A DNA stretch of 64,000 nucleotides. It comes from JAUUSJ01 sp964439395. GTDB lineage: Bacteria > Bacillota > Clostridia > Lachnospirales > Lachnospiraceae. The translations under genes and the position numbers were made by a program. Each line of letters begins with the position of its first letter. The first letter of the stretch is position 1. A model generated the notes under the pieces. The model searched no databases and had not been told where the DNA came from. It saw nothing but the letters and a program-made list of their open reading frames with translations. Below, one piece after another: positions 9,545 through 17,041 of this stretch. The stretch lies in the NCBI GenBank assembly GCA_964439395.1, contig CAYTNV010000018.1, positions 8,681 to 72,680 on the forward strand, written 5' to 3'.

Positions 9545-9712
9545 CTCTTTCTCTATCATCATGATCTTCTTAAACATTTCTATTTAATATCACTCCATAC
9601 CGATTATGCTTTCCAAAAATTTTGGGGTAAAAAATTAGACAAGAAATTCCAATGCTAAATAATTCCCAGCATTTTTTCTCCTGTCCTATATAAACTTACA
9701 CTGCACAGCATT
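9545..9712 (-). pseudogene. Fossil copy of loaP with large internal deletion
   Basis: Read on the minus strand, 9712 to about 9650 aligns with the first 40 codons of the intact loaP (compare the GGACAGG-AGAAAAAATG block at 9680 with the same block at 10625). The part from about 9605 to 9545 aligns with the last 30 codons (CATAATCGGTATGGAGTGAT against CATAATCGATATGGAGTGAT). The central roughly 100 codons are missing, the frame is broken and a TAG interrupts it. The copy sits directly after a second copy of the loaP leader, so promoter, leader and gene were duplicated together and only the gene decayed. Alignment was by eye; edges are approximate. Confidence 0.75.
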
Positions 9713-9771
9713 GTGGCATGGCTTCGCCATCCACCCCATTTTCTAAAAATGACATAGCTTCGCCATCTATC
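9713..9771 (-). repeat. Two GCGAAGC mini-hairpins in the ugd leader
   Basis: Two related hairpins in tandem. At 9713-9734 GTGG-c-ATGGC pairs with GCCAT-CCAC around a TTC loop (GAA on the transcribed minus strand), leaving one bulged base. At 9750-9771 the related ATAGC-TTC-GCCAT stem keeps the same loop and a bulge at the same place, with one G-T pair and one outer mismatch. Their centres are about 38 bases apart. A homologous pair precedes loaP at 10851-10908. On the transcribed strand the apex reads GCGAAGC, a sequence known to form unusually stable small hairpins. Confidence 0.6.
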
Positions 9772-9889
9772 CCATCCATAAAACATGCGCCAGTTCATAA
9801 TACGATATGTTGTAGAAATTCACAAACCACGAATCCTCGATGACTTTGTTCAAGACCACTTTGTATAGTATAATTTTATATCTATTCAT
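9767..9889 (-). CDS. Possible 40-residue leader peptide in the ugd-operon leader
   Basis: ATG at 9889 follows AGGTG with a 5-base gap and the frame stays open for 40 codons to a TAG at 9767. The peptide starts MNRYKIILYKVV and contains IEDSWFVNFYNISYYELAH. The same 84-base core (9785-9868) is repeated before loaP (10922-11005) with only 4 differences, and the region is far more conserved than its flanks. In the second copy the corresponding start is ATA, and three of the substitutions over some 30 codons change the amino acid. The conserved object may therefore be the RNA rather than the peptide. No similarity to a known protein is recognised. Confidence 0.35.
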   Translation of the reverse strand: MNRYKIILYKVVLNKVIEDSWFVNFYNISYYELAHVLWMG

Positions 9890-9950
9890 CTTCTCACCTA
9901 TCGCAATAAGAAAACTCTAGACATAATTTGTCAAAATACTCAACTTCCTC

Positions 9951-9979
9951 ATTATATATTACATAATTTAACTAGTCAA
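9951..9979 (-). promoter_or_regulatory. Promoter P2 ahead of the ugd operon
   Basis: Minus-strand TTGACT (9979-9974), 17-base spacer, TATAAT (9956-9951). A near-identical promoter occurs upstream of loaP at 11161-11189, as part of the same duplication. Transcripts would start near 9944 and run through the possible leader peptide, the two hairpins and the loaP fossil into ugd. Confidence 0.65.
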
Positions 9980-10161
9980 GACCAATTTTCTCTTTTTTCT
10001 CATCCAATAAGAGTTTTTCTGTTTAATACTGTAGTTATTAATATCATTTATCATTAAAATAATAACTTAAATCAAGCTTATTACAGCATTTATGTATTTA
10101 TATCTCTCATCAGAATTAAACTTTTTTAATATTATTCTACACAATTGCTTATATGCATCTT

Positions 10162-10668
10162 CTATACTCTTTTCACAATCTCTAGACCAAATTTCATCTC
10201 CGTAATTCTTCCAAACATTTCCACCTCTATCACTCCATATCGATTATGTCGGTCCACATATTTTAATCTTCCCTCATATCCAGCAAAAACTCCCTCCATT
10301 ATAATAATCTCATCCCCTTCCATATATCCTCTACTCATCTCAAAAATATAATCCGCATTTCCATGTTTCTTGATGAAGTTTTTTTCTGCCTCTGTCAGCG
10401 GAATATAATCTTCCCCCATTTTGAGAATTTTGGTAAACTCTGGAAATTTTCTGAGCTGTAAATATATTTCTTCTATCTGTTCGGTGTCGAGAAAGAGATA
10501 GCCTGGAAAAAGAACACGCTTTACAACGGTTCGAATTCCTTTTTTCTTATAACTTGCTTCGTATTTTGGACAAAAAAATTGGACAGATAATTGCGATGCC
10601 ACGTATGAATCACATAATTTTAACATTTTTTCTTCCTGTCCTGTATAGACTTGTACTGCATACCACAT
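10162..10668 (-). CDS. loaP: NusG-family antiterminator LoaP
   Basis: 168 residues from the ATG at 10668, chosen because GGAAG lies 7 bases upstream and MWYAVQVYTGQEEKML is the standard NusG N-terminal start; an upstream in-frame extension has no support. Residues 1-105 form the NGN domain (CPKYEASYKKKGIRTVVKRVLFPGYLF in pieces). The C-terminus has a KOW motif (DEIIIMEGVFAGYEGRL). LoaP proteins are specialised NusG paralogues encoded beside long polysaccharide or antibiotic operons in Firmicutes. They act as processive antiterminators and bind a hairpin in the leader RNA (shown in Bacillus velezensis). Its position just before the ugd-wzx operon fits this role exactly. Confidence 0.9.
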   Translation of the reverse strand: MWYAVQVYTGQEEKMLKLCDSYVASQLSVQFFCPKYEASYKKKGIRTVVKRVLFPGYLFLDTEQIEEIYLQLRKFPEFTKILKMGEDYIPLTEAEKNFIKKHGNADYIFEMSRGYMEGDEIIIMEGVFAGYEGRLKYVDRHNRYGVIEVEMFGRITEMKFGLEIVKRV

Positions 10669-10739
10669 AGTAGAACTTCCTTTCTTTATTACCACAAATA
10701 ATGAAGTATTATGCTTGTATGTGCATCGATTCACTGCCA

Positions 10740-10756
10740 AGAGAATTAAATTCTCT
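10740..10756. repeat. Perfect 17-base palindrome between leader and loaP
   Basis: AGAGAATTAAATTCTCT is self-complementary around one central A and lies about 70 bases before the loaP start. It could be a weak hairpin in the leader RNA or a protein site. It is absent from the ugd-proximal copy, where the leader joins the loaP fossil directly. Confidence 0.35.
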
Positions 10757-10837
10757 CACCTTTGCTGCATTGCAAGCTTATTTTTCCTTACTGTGGAGTA
10801 CTTGACTGTGGAATGGCTTTATCATCTATCCCATATT

Positions 10838-11053
10838 TTATTGGAAAAATGGCATGGCTTCGCCAGCCGTCCCAATTCTTAAAAATGACATAACTTGTCC
10901 AGCTATCCCATCTATTAAAATATGCGCCAGTTCATAATACGATATATTGCAGAAATTTACAAACCACGAATCCTCGATGACTTTGCTCAAGACCACTTTG
11001 TATAGTTTTTGTCTATTTATCTTACCACTATAAATGGCAAGAACTATTGACAT
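10838..11053 (-). other. Second copy of the LoaP-associated leader (contains a doubtful 71-codon frame)
   Basis: This stretch matches 9713-9889: the 84-base core at 10922-11005 is 80/84 identical to 9785-9868, followed by a degenerate hairpin (about 10886-10908) and a good one (10851-10868). The good hairpin has GGC-a-TGGC pairing with GCCA-GCC around TTC. An open frame of 71 codons covers it, starting at an ATG at 11053 without a ribosome binding site. The start that has a Shine-Dalgarno in the other copy is ATA here. I read the region as a leader RNA for loaP rather than a protein gene. Confidence 0.5.
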
Positions 11054-11441
11054 AATATTAAAATTGTTTATTTTTATTTTGCTATTTGCCTATCCTATTG
11101 ATATGTATCTACTAGTGCTTTTTACACTAAAATCCATCTCAAAAAACAAACAACTTCTTTATTATATATTACATAAGTTAACTAGTCAAGATTAATTTTT
11201 TTCTTTTTTCTCCTATTCGCAATATTTTAGTTCATAATTCCACTACATAAAAGTTTTTTCTTATATTCTGCTTGTTCTTCTTAACCTATTTTCCACCACA
11301 ACTAGCCACCCTCTTAACCTTTTTTAGACTAAAAACGCGGCTAGTTTTGATATATCTCTAAAATACTATAAATTTTCTCCCAGAAATTCTAACAAAATTT
11401 CAAAAATATAGCCATTTTTTTCACAATATACTTCTATCTTC
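11054..11441. other. Non-coding stretch between XRE gene and loaP leader
   Basis: AT-rich, with no open frame showing a ribosome binding site. The only clear element is promoter P1 (11161-11189). The segment just downstream of the XRE gene (11280-11440) shows no strong terminator. Confidence 0.4.
11161..11189 (-). promoter_or_regulatory. Promoter P1 ahead of loaP
   Basis: Minus-strand TTGACT (11189-11184), 17-base spacer, TATAAT (11166-11161), nearly identical to P2 at 9951-9979 including the spacer. It should drive loaP through the leader at 10838-11053. Confidence 0.65.
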
Positions 11442-11759
11442 CTACCATTCCTTTATCTCCTCCATTATCTGTCTTATCATTTTTTTCTTTTTTGGAGCTA
11501 AACTTTCATAAAGCTCCATAACTTGTTCTTTGTCTGTGAATCTTCGCTTACCCTGAAATGCTTTTTTCTCATCAGTAATTCCGAGTATATAATCTGTTGT
11601 TACGTTATAGTAGTCTGCCAGACGGATAAGCATATCTGCTGGGATGAAAAGCACATTTTTCTCGTACCGACTCAAATTTTGTTGGGTAATACCAATCTCT
11701 TCTCCCACAATTTTTTGAGATATACCACGCTGGTTTCTAAGTTTAGTTAAATTTGTCAT
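11442..11759 (-). CDS. XRE-family transcriptional regulator
   Basis: 105 residues. An HTH of the Cro/C1 type fills the first 60 (LRNQRGISQKIVGEEIGITQ, then QQNLSRYEKN and MLIRLADYYNVTTDYILG). A short helical tail ends in KKKKMIRQIMEEIKEW. Start ATG at 11759 with AGGAG upstream. It lies between the small membrane-protein gene and loaP, in the same orientation, so it may regulate the polysaccharide locus, but target sites are not identifiable. Family certain, role inferred. Confidence 0.85.
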   Translation of the reverse strand: MTNLTKLRNQRGISQKIVGEEIGITQQNLSRYEKNVLFIPADMLIRLADYYNVTTDYILGITDEKKAFQGKRRFTDKEQVMELYESLAPKKKKMIRQIMEEIKEW

Positions 11760-11978
11760 GAGTTAAATTCTCCTTTAAGTTTTCTTCTTTACCCTAGCAG
11801 GAATTTGCTTTTTCTTACAGAGAAATTATCAATTTCACAACTACTTTCCTTTGTTGTTCCTAAAATCTGCTCTGTAATTTGTAAATAAATTAAACTATTT
11901 TTCTCTGCAAGATAAATTAAAATGGCAATTGAAATACCATAATTATCTTTTTTATACGGACTTATACTCTATCAACTG

Positions 11979-12014
11979 AAAAAATCCCCCTCTAGAGTTT
12001 CCTCTAAAGGGGGA
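11979..12014 (-). terminator. Rho-independent terminator after the small membrane-protein gene
   Basis: On the minus strand a CCCCCTTTAGAG stem pairs with CTCTAGAGGGGG across a GAAA-type loop and is followed by TTTTTT. It separates the 61-residue gene from the XRE gene. Confidence 0.85.
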
Positions 12015-12020
12015 CTACGT

Positions 12021-12206
12021 TTATCTTGCAGCTTTTCTTAGCCTCTTTTTCTTATTCAATTCTCTCAAAAATTCAATCTGTTCCCTATCTTTTCTCTCTC
12101 TGTCAACATCTGACTTATTATACACTAAACAATATAACATAAGTATTACTATCGCTCCCGCAATGAAAATGCCAACAGCCCCTAAAATTAAATGTAAAAT
12201 TATCAT
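12021..12206 (-). CDS. Small single-pass membrane protein (61 residues)
   Basis: Starts at the ATG at 12206, which is 7 bases after AGAGGC; two earlier ATGs in frame sit too close to that motif. Residues 1-28 form one hydrophobic helix (IILHLILGAVGIFIAGAIVI), followed by a highly charged tail rich in Arg, Lys, Asp and Glu (residues 34-61) that should lie in the cytoplasm. No family recognised. It sits between the initiating sugar transferase and the XRE regulator and has its own terminator, so it is probably a real expressed gene of the polysaccharide locus. Confidence 0.6.
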   Translation of the reverse strand: MIILHLILGAVGIFIAGAIVILMLYCLVYNKSDVDRERKDREQIEFLRELNKKKRLRKAAR

Positions 12207-12358
12207 ATTCATCGCCTCTTTTCTAATCATTCTAAAACTTGTCCACTATACCCTGCCAGCATATAGGAAAATGTTTATTCATATTTCCTATGTTATTATT
12301 ATACACTTATTTTCGTTAAAAATCTAGCAATTTTCATTAATTCACGAATTTTTTAAAC

Positions 12359-12402
12359 TTAAAAAAAGACTATGCAAGAAAATCATTTTCTTACATAGTC
12401 CT
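12359..12402 (-). terminator. Terminator after the sugar transferase gene
   Basis: Minus-strand GACTATGTAAGAAAAT pairs with ATTTTCTTGCATAGTC, a 16-base stem with one mismatch, followed directly by seven T. Lies 7 bases past the stop of the sugar transferase gene. Confidence 0.88.
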
Positions 12403-12408
12403 TCCCTT

Positions 12409-13890
12409 TTACATAGAACCTTCCTTATTCAGTACAACCTTTACTGTCTTTAAAAGAATGCGAATATCCATCCCAGTACTCCACTCGCTAATATACTGCG
12501 TATCTAGCTTTACTACATCCTCGAAATCTGCAATTTCACTTCTTCCGCTTACTTGCCACATGCCTGTAATTCCCGGCTTAATCGCAAGTCTTGCTCGATG
12601 GTGAAGCTCGTATTTTTCCCACTCATCCACTGTCGGTGGTCTTGTACCCACTAGGCTCATATCTCCCTTTAATACATTAAGAAACTGCGGAAATTCGTCC
12701 AAACTATAATCTCTTATAAAATTTCCAATTCCTTTTTTGGCAGTGCCATCTGGTAATAAACGGAATCCTATGATACGAGGATCATTCTCATCCTTAAACA
12801 TAAGCTCGCTTCGCTCGTTATCTTCTCCCTGCTCTTTCAATTCTTTTAATCTTCGCTTCATTAACTCTTCTTTCCGCTCTTCTGCATCGAGATACATACT
12901 GCGGAATTTATAAATCTTGAATTTTTTTCCATTTCTTCCCACACGAATCTGGGTAAAGAAGATTGGTCCTGGAGATTCCTTATAAATCATCGGAGCTAAA
13001 ATTAGAAATAAAATGCCTGTGATTATGCATCCCACTAATCCTCCCATAATATCAAGAATTCTCTTTTCTAATATTTGAAATGGTGTTGCATAATTAATAC
13101 TTGTAGTAAGTACAGTATACTTTCCGAAATTTTCAACCATCTGTCTTTGCCCTACTAAACTTGATACTTTCGCCAACTTAATATGTATTACAATTCCCAT
13201 CTCATTTAACTGCTCTATTAATTTTTGCAGACAAGGCTCCTCTTCTGCAAGATCTAAAAATACCTCATCAATCCACTCACGACATAGAAAATCAGCAACT
13301 GTATTCCCATCTGCGACTACAGGAATTCCTTGCACTTCCCGTCCTATCCAATCCACATCTATAAGAACAAGTCCTGAAATATGAAAGTTTTTATAATTAT
13401 CATTTAGTACATTATCTATTGCCTCCTGCACATTGTCCTTTGTACTAATAATGACAAGAGATTTTCCAAGAGAACCTTCTAACTGTTTTTTAAAGATCCT
13501 TTTCCATAGAATTCTCAACAGATAGGAAATAATAACATAGTATATTCCCATAAAAAGCATTGTGATTCTTGAATAGCCATCTCCTTTTTGTGTGAAAAAA
13601 AGATAGCAAATAGATAGTACACTAACAATAACTACATGCTTTATCGTCATCGTAAACTCTTTATAATAGCCTCTCTTTAAAACATTCTTAAGTGAACCAA
13701 AAAATGATATAACCACAAGATTGATTAAGAGAATAACAATAATCATATCTTTATAGATATAATTATCCATCGGATTAGAAATGCCATGTCTCGTAAAATA
13801 CGCAATAAAAAAAGCAAGGTATAATGACAACAAGTCCAAACAAATGAAGTCAAAATGCTTCAACCATCCTTTAAACCCTCTACTGTACAT
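12409..13890 (-). CDS. Polyprenyl-phosphate sugar-1-phosphate transferase (WbaP/CpsE type)
   Basis: 493 residues. The N-terminal half has four hydrophobic helices (residues 10-125) and a CoA-binding-like domain. After a fifth helix near residue 285 comes the bacterial sugar transferase domain with KRILDIMGGLVGC, GPIFFTQIRVGRNGKKFKIYKFRSM in part, and LDEFPQFLNVLKGDMSLVGTRP. The final PGITGMWQVSGRS segment is also characteristic. It starts repeat-unit synthesis by moving a hexose-1-phosphate from a nucleotide sugar to undecaprenyl phosphate. Own promoter at 13976-14004 and terminator at 12359-12402, so it is transcribed apart from the main operon. Preferred sugar (Glc or Gal) not readable. Confidence 0.93.
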   Translation of the reverse strand: MYSRGFKGWLKHFDFICLDLLSLYLAFFIAYFTRHGISNPMDNYIYKDMIIVILLINLVVISFFGSLKNVLKRGYYKEFTMTIKHVVIVSVLSICYLFFTQKGDGYSRITMLFMGIYYVIISYLLRILWKRIFKKQLEGSLGKSLVIISTKDNVQEAIDNVLNDNYKNFHISGLVLIDVDWIGREVQGIPVVADGNTVADFLCREWIDEVFLDLAEEEPCLQKLIEQLNEMGIVIHIKLAKVSSLVGQRQMVENFGKYTVLTTSINYATPFQILEKRILDIMGGLVGCIITGILFLILAPMIYKESPGPIFFTQIRVGRNGKKFKIYKFRSMYLDAEERKEELMKRRLKELKEQGEDNERSELMFKDENDPRIIGFRLLPDGTAKKGIGNFIRDYSLDEFPQFLNVLKGDMSLVGTRPPTVDEWEKYELHHRARLAIKPGITGMWQVSGRSEIADFEDVVKLDTQYISEWSTGMDIRILLKTVKVVLNKEGSM

Positions 13891-13975
13891 CTTTCTCCTC
13901 TCTGAACATTCCTGATAATGTCCCCCTAAATAGACATATCAGCTTACCTCAATATTCTAATTTTGTTGCCTTTTT

Positions 13976-14004
13976 AGTATATATCAAAAATTTATTATCG
14001 TCAA
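13976..14004 (-). promoter_or_regulatory. Promoter for the sugar transferase gene
   Basis: Minus-strand TTGACG (14004-13999), 17-base spacer, TATACT (13981-13976), about 85 bases before the start codon. Confidence 0.6.
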
Positions 14005-14126
14005 GCCACATTTATGTAAAGTTATCATCAGCTTTTAGTCTTATAATCTATATTTTTATGGTAAAAAATACAGATTATTTTTAACCATAATTGTAAAAAA
14101 AATAAATAAAAACTATATTTTAAAAT

Positions 14127-14942
14127 TTAAAATAAAAATTCTAGTACTTTCCAGACACCTTCTTCATCGTTCGTATCGGTTACATAGTCCGCATGCTCTT
14201 TTACACCATCATAAGAATTTCCCATTGCAACTCCCAATCCTGCGTATTCTAACAGATCAATATCATTATCGCTGTCACCAAAGGCAATGCTCTCTTCTCT
14301 TTCTATCCCGTAATATTTCACAAGGATATCAGCTGCCCTTGATTTTGATACGTCTTTTGATAAAATTTCTAAATAAGTATCTTTTGATTTGCTAATTTGC
14401 ATATTTGGAAATTCTTTTTTGAGTCGTTGTTCTAAAAAAGCGATTTGATCTGCCTCACCCATACAGAGTATTTTATGTACTCCCCTCCACACAGCTTCCT
14501 CCTCTAATGAAACAAGCTTTGGGATAATGCCTGTTACCTTACTCTCATACGCAACCCAGTATTCTTCTTTATTTTCCGTCATCCAACAGTCATTGGAATA
14601 TGGATTAATTGAGACAGTTGAAGCAATCTCTCTTACCCTCTTTGCAATTTTTCTTGCCTCCTCACTGTCAAGTGAAGCACTGTATATAATATCTCCCTCC
14701 CCATCTAAAATCAAAGCTCCGCTGTAAGAAATAATTGGATTTTTAGAATCTATTTCCTCTTGAAAACCTCTTATACCTCCTGGCATTCTAGCTGACACAA
14801 ATATAAAGGGAATTTCTCTCTTCTCTAACTCCTGAATTTTCTCTTTTGTTTTTTTTGATATTTGATGTTTTGAATTTAATAAAGTACCATCAATATCACT
14901 AAAAATTATTTTATATTTCTTTTTTTCTATGTGATTTCCCAT
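14127..14942 (-). CDS. Cof-type HAD-IIB sugar/nucleotide phosphatase
   Basis: 271 residues. HAD motif I (IIFSDIDGTLLNS), motif II (FVSAR), motif III lysine region and motif IV (AIAFGDSDNDIDLLEYAG), ending with GNSYDGVKEHADYVTDTNDEEGV as in Cof/YkrA proteins. Such cytoplasmic enzymes dephosphorylate sugar phosphates, FMN or pyridoxal phosphate with low specificity. Transcribed alone, with no operon partner in close range. Substrate unknown. Confidence 0.9.
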   Translation of the reverse strand: MGNHIEKKKYKIIFSDIDGTLLNSKHQISKKTKEKIQELEKREIPFIFVSARMPGGIRGFQEEIDSKNPIISYSGALILDGEGDIIYSASLDSEEARKIAKRVREIASTVSINPYSNDCWMTENKEEYWVAYESKVTGIIPKLVSLEEEAVWRGVHKILCMGEADQIAFLEQRLKKEFPNMQISKSKDTYLEILSKDVSKSRAADILVKYYGIEREESIAFGDSDNDIDLLEYAGLGVAMGNSYDGVKEHADYVTDTNDEEGVWKVLEFLF

Positions 14943-15160
14943 TCTATTTAACCTTCTTACATTAGCTATAATATTAATATGACATAAACCAAGCTTTTTT
15001 AAAAGTCCCTTTAAAATAAAATTAATAAATCCTTTTATCTTCCTCGGCTCTCAGCATCTGACTCCATGGTTTTAACCCCTATCGATTACCAAAATTTCCT
15101 CATTTCGTATATCCTTATTATTTTCTAATTCGCTCCAAATCCACCGAGTATATTTTTTTG

Positions 15161-15207
15161 AAAAAAAGAGAGTTCCAATGAACTTTGCAGTAAACTCTCT
15201 TTTTTCT
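15161..15207 (-). terminator. Terminator at the end of the rimP-ribF operon
   Basis: Minus-strand AAGAGAGTT pairs with AACTCTCTT around an 18-base loop and is followed by a T run. It lies 3 bases after the ribF stop and closes the long nusA operon. Confidence 0.85.
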
Positions 15208-15209
15208 TA

Positions 15210-16136
15210 TTAATCTAATTTTTTTATATACTCTCGTCCATACTCCTCATCCCTCTTCATCTGCCTTCCAAGCTCATCTAAAGATGAAAATTTCTGTTCT
15301 GGTCTTTTATAGTATAAGAGCTGTACTTCGATTTCTTCCCCGTATATATCTTTGTCAAAGTCAAAAATATACGTCTCAAGGCCTGTCTGAAAATGCTCGT
15401 CTATCGTCGGTTTTACACCGATATTACTAATTCCGTAATATATCTCTCCATTATAAATGACGCGAGCAACATAAACTCCATTTGGTGGAAGTAGTTTTTC
15501 TGCGTCCGGCACTTGGTTGGCAGTTGGCATGCCTAGCACTTTTCTTCCTAACTGCTTGCCGTGAACGACTGGACCATAGACAGAAAAGGGGAAACCGAGC
15601 ATTTTATTTATCTTCTCCATCTCGCCTTTTTCTGTGTATTTTCTGACTCTTGTGCTGCTGACATCTCTTCCATCCATCTGAAGCTTTTTAATTACTTTTA
15701 GTTTATAGCCATATTTTTTAGAAAACTGACGAAGTATATCCACATTTCCACTTCTCTTATGACCAAAATGAAAATCTTCTCCCACGATGATAACCTTGAC
15801 TCCTAGCTTTCCAACTAAAATATTGGAGATAAATTGTTCTGGAGTTTGGCTCGCAAATTCCTTTGTGAAGGGATACTCAATTAAGACATCCAAGCCAAAG
15901 TTTTCTAGCATTTTGCAGCGCTCTTCTTTTGTATAGATAACTTTCTCTATCTGTCCTTCTAAAACTTTCCTTGGAGGAACATCAAAAGTGAACATAACAC
16001 CTGTATATCCCTCCTCCTGATATTTCTTTAGTTCGTTTAGTAGAAGCTGATGTCCCTTATGAAGGCCCTCAAATTTTCCAAGTGCGATTGCTGTATTGTC
16101 AAATTGAAACGTTGTTGTTTTTGCAATGTATTGCAT
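15210..16136 (-). CDS. ribF: Bifunctional riboflavin kinase/FAD synthetase
   Basis: 308 residues. The N-terminal nucleotidyltransferase domain shows IALGKFEGLHKGHQLLL, VGEDFHFGHKRSG and DVSSTRVR. The C-terminal flavokinase domain has GRKVLGMPTANQ and the GLETYIFDFDKDIYGEEIEV strand region. It phosphorylates riboflavin to FMN and adenylylates FMN to FAD in the cytoplasm. Last gene of the rimP-nusA-infB operon, 15 bases after truB, the usual Firmicute order. Length normal. Confidence 0.95.
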   Translation of the reverse strand: MQYIAKTTTFQFDNTAIALGKFEGLHKGHQLLLNELKKYQEEGYTGVMFTFDVPPRKVLEGQIEKVIYTKEERCKMLENFGLDVLIEYPFTKEFASQTPEQFISNILVGKLGVKVIIVGEDFHFGHKRSGNVDILRQFSKKYGYKLKVIKKLQMDGRDVSSTRVRKYTEKGEMEKINKMLGFPFSVYGPVVHGKQLGRKVLGMPTANQVPDAEKLLPPNGVYVARVIYNGEIYYGISNIGVKPTIDEHFQTGLETYIFDFDKDIYGEEIEVQLLYYKRPEQKFSSLDELGRQMKRDEEYGREYIKKLD

Positions 16137-16151
16137 GAATTTTGCCTCCTG

Positions 16152-17039
16152 CTAGAGAAACATTTTTTCTGGCTTCCACTGCTTCTTTTCTTGGACGTAG
16201 GCGTATAGACCGATAAAATTTCCTTTTGTATCGTATATTCTCAGTTTTTGTCTTCCCTCTCCTGCCATCTTAAATTGGGATGTAAGAAGTGGATTGCCAT
16301 TGTATAATAATTTCTCAAATTTTTTATATACCTGCGCTTTTTCATAGACATTTAAGACATCTTCCACAGATACGAGATACTTATCGATTTCTCCCCTATC
16401 TCGAATTTCTTCCAGCTGTCCCAATGTAATCGCAGAATCGATGGAGAAATTGCCTGTTCGAATGCGCTTTAAGTCTGCCATACAACCTCCGCATCCCAGC
16501 TTTTCTCCGATATCTCTGCATAAGCTCCGGATATAAGTCCCTTTTGAGCAAGTGACGGTAAATCTAACTTCTGGTAGAGAGATTTGTTTTATCTTTATAT
16601 CTGTTATCATGACTTTTGTCGCTTTTCTCTCGATTACTTTTCCCTCTCTTGCCAACTCATAGAGTTTTTTTCCGTTTACTTTTCGTGCAGAATACATGGG
16701 CGGAACCTGGTCATACCCCCCAAGAAAAGATAATATTATCTTTTGTACCTCATCCTCTGATGAAGTACATGGCTGACTCGTTAAAACTTCTCCTGTCATA
16801 TCCTCGGTATCTGTTGTGATACCGAGTCTTAAAACTGCCTCGTACTGTTTATCCCAGTCTGTGAGGAGTGAACAAAGCTTTGTCCCCTTTCCAAGGCAGA
16901 CTGGAAGAACACCAACTGCATCTGGATCCAGAGTTCCTGTATGCCCAATCTTTTTTTGTCTTAGAATTCCTCGCATTTTTGCCACGACATCATGCGAAGT
17001 AAATCCTTTTTCTTTATAAATATTTAGAATTCCATCCAT
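16152..17039 (-). CDS. truB: tRNA pseudouridine(55) synthase
   Basis: 295 residues. Motifs: GILNIYKEKGFTSHDVV, then KKIGHTGTLDPDAVGVLPVC with the catalytic Asp in GTLDPDA, later YEAVLRLGITTDTEDMTG and CSKGTYIRSLCRDIGEKLG. It isomerises U55 in the T loop of most tRNAs. Two bases separate it from nrnA upstream, so translation is probably coupled. Full length with a short C-terminal PUA-like extension. Confidence 0.96.
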   Translation of the reverse strand: MDGILNIYKEKGFTSHDVVAKMRGILRQKKIGHTGTLDPDAVGVLPVCLGKGTKLCSLLTDWDKQYEAVLRLGITTDTEDMTGEVLTSQPCTSSEDEVQKIILSFLGGYDQVPPMYSARKVNGKKLYELAREGKVIERKATKVMITDIKIKQISLPEVRFTVTCSKGTYIRSLCRDIGEKLGCGGCMADLKRIRTGNFSIDSAITLGQLEEIRDRGEIDKYLVSVEDVLNVYEKAQVYKKFEKLLYNGNPLLTSQFKMAGEGRQKLRIYDTKGNFIGLYAYVQEKKQWKPEKMFL

Positions 17040-17041
17040 TT

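Noticed and set aside
10838..11053. 71-codon frame as a protein gene
   Set aside because: The start lacks a Shine-Dalgarno and the homologous copy ends after 40 codons in a different way; a leader RNA explains the conservation better.
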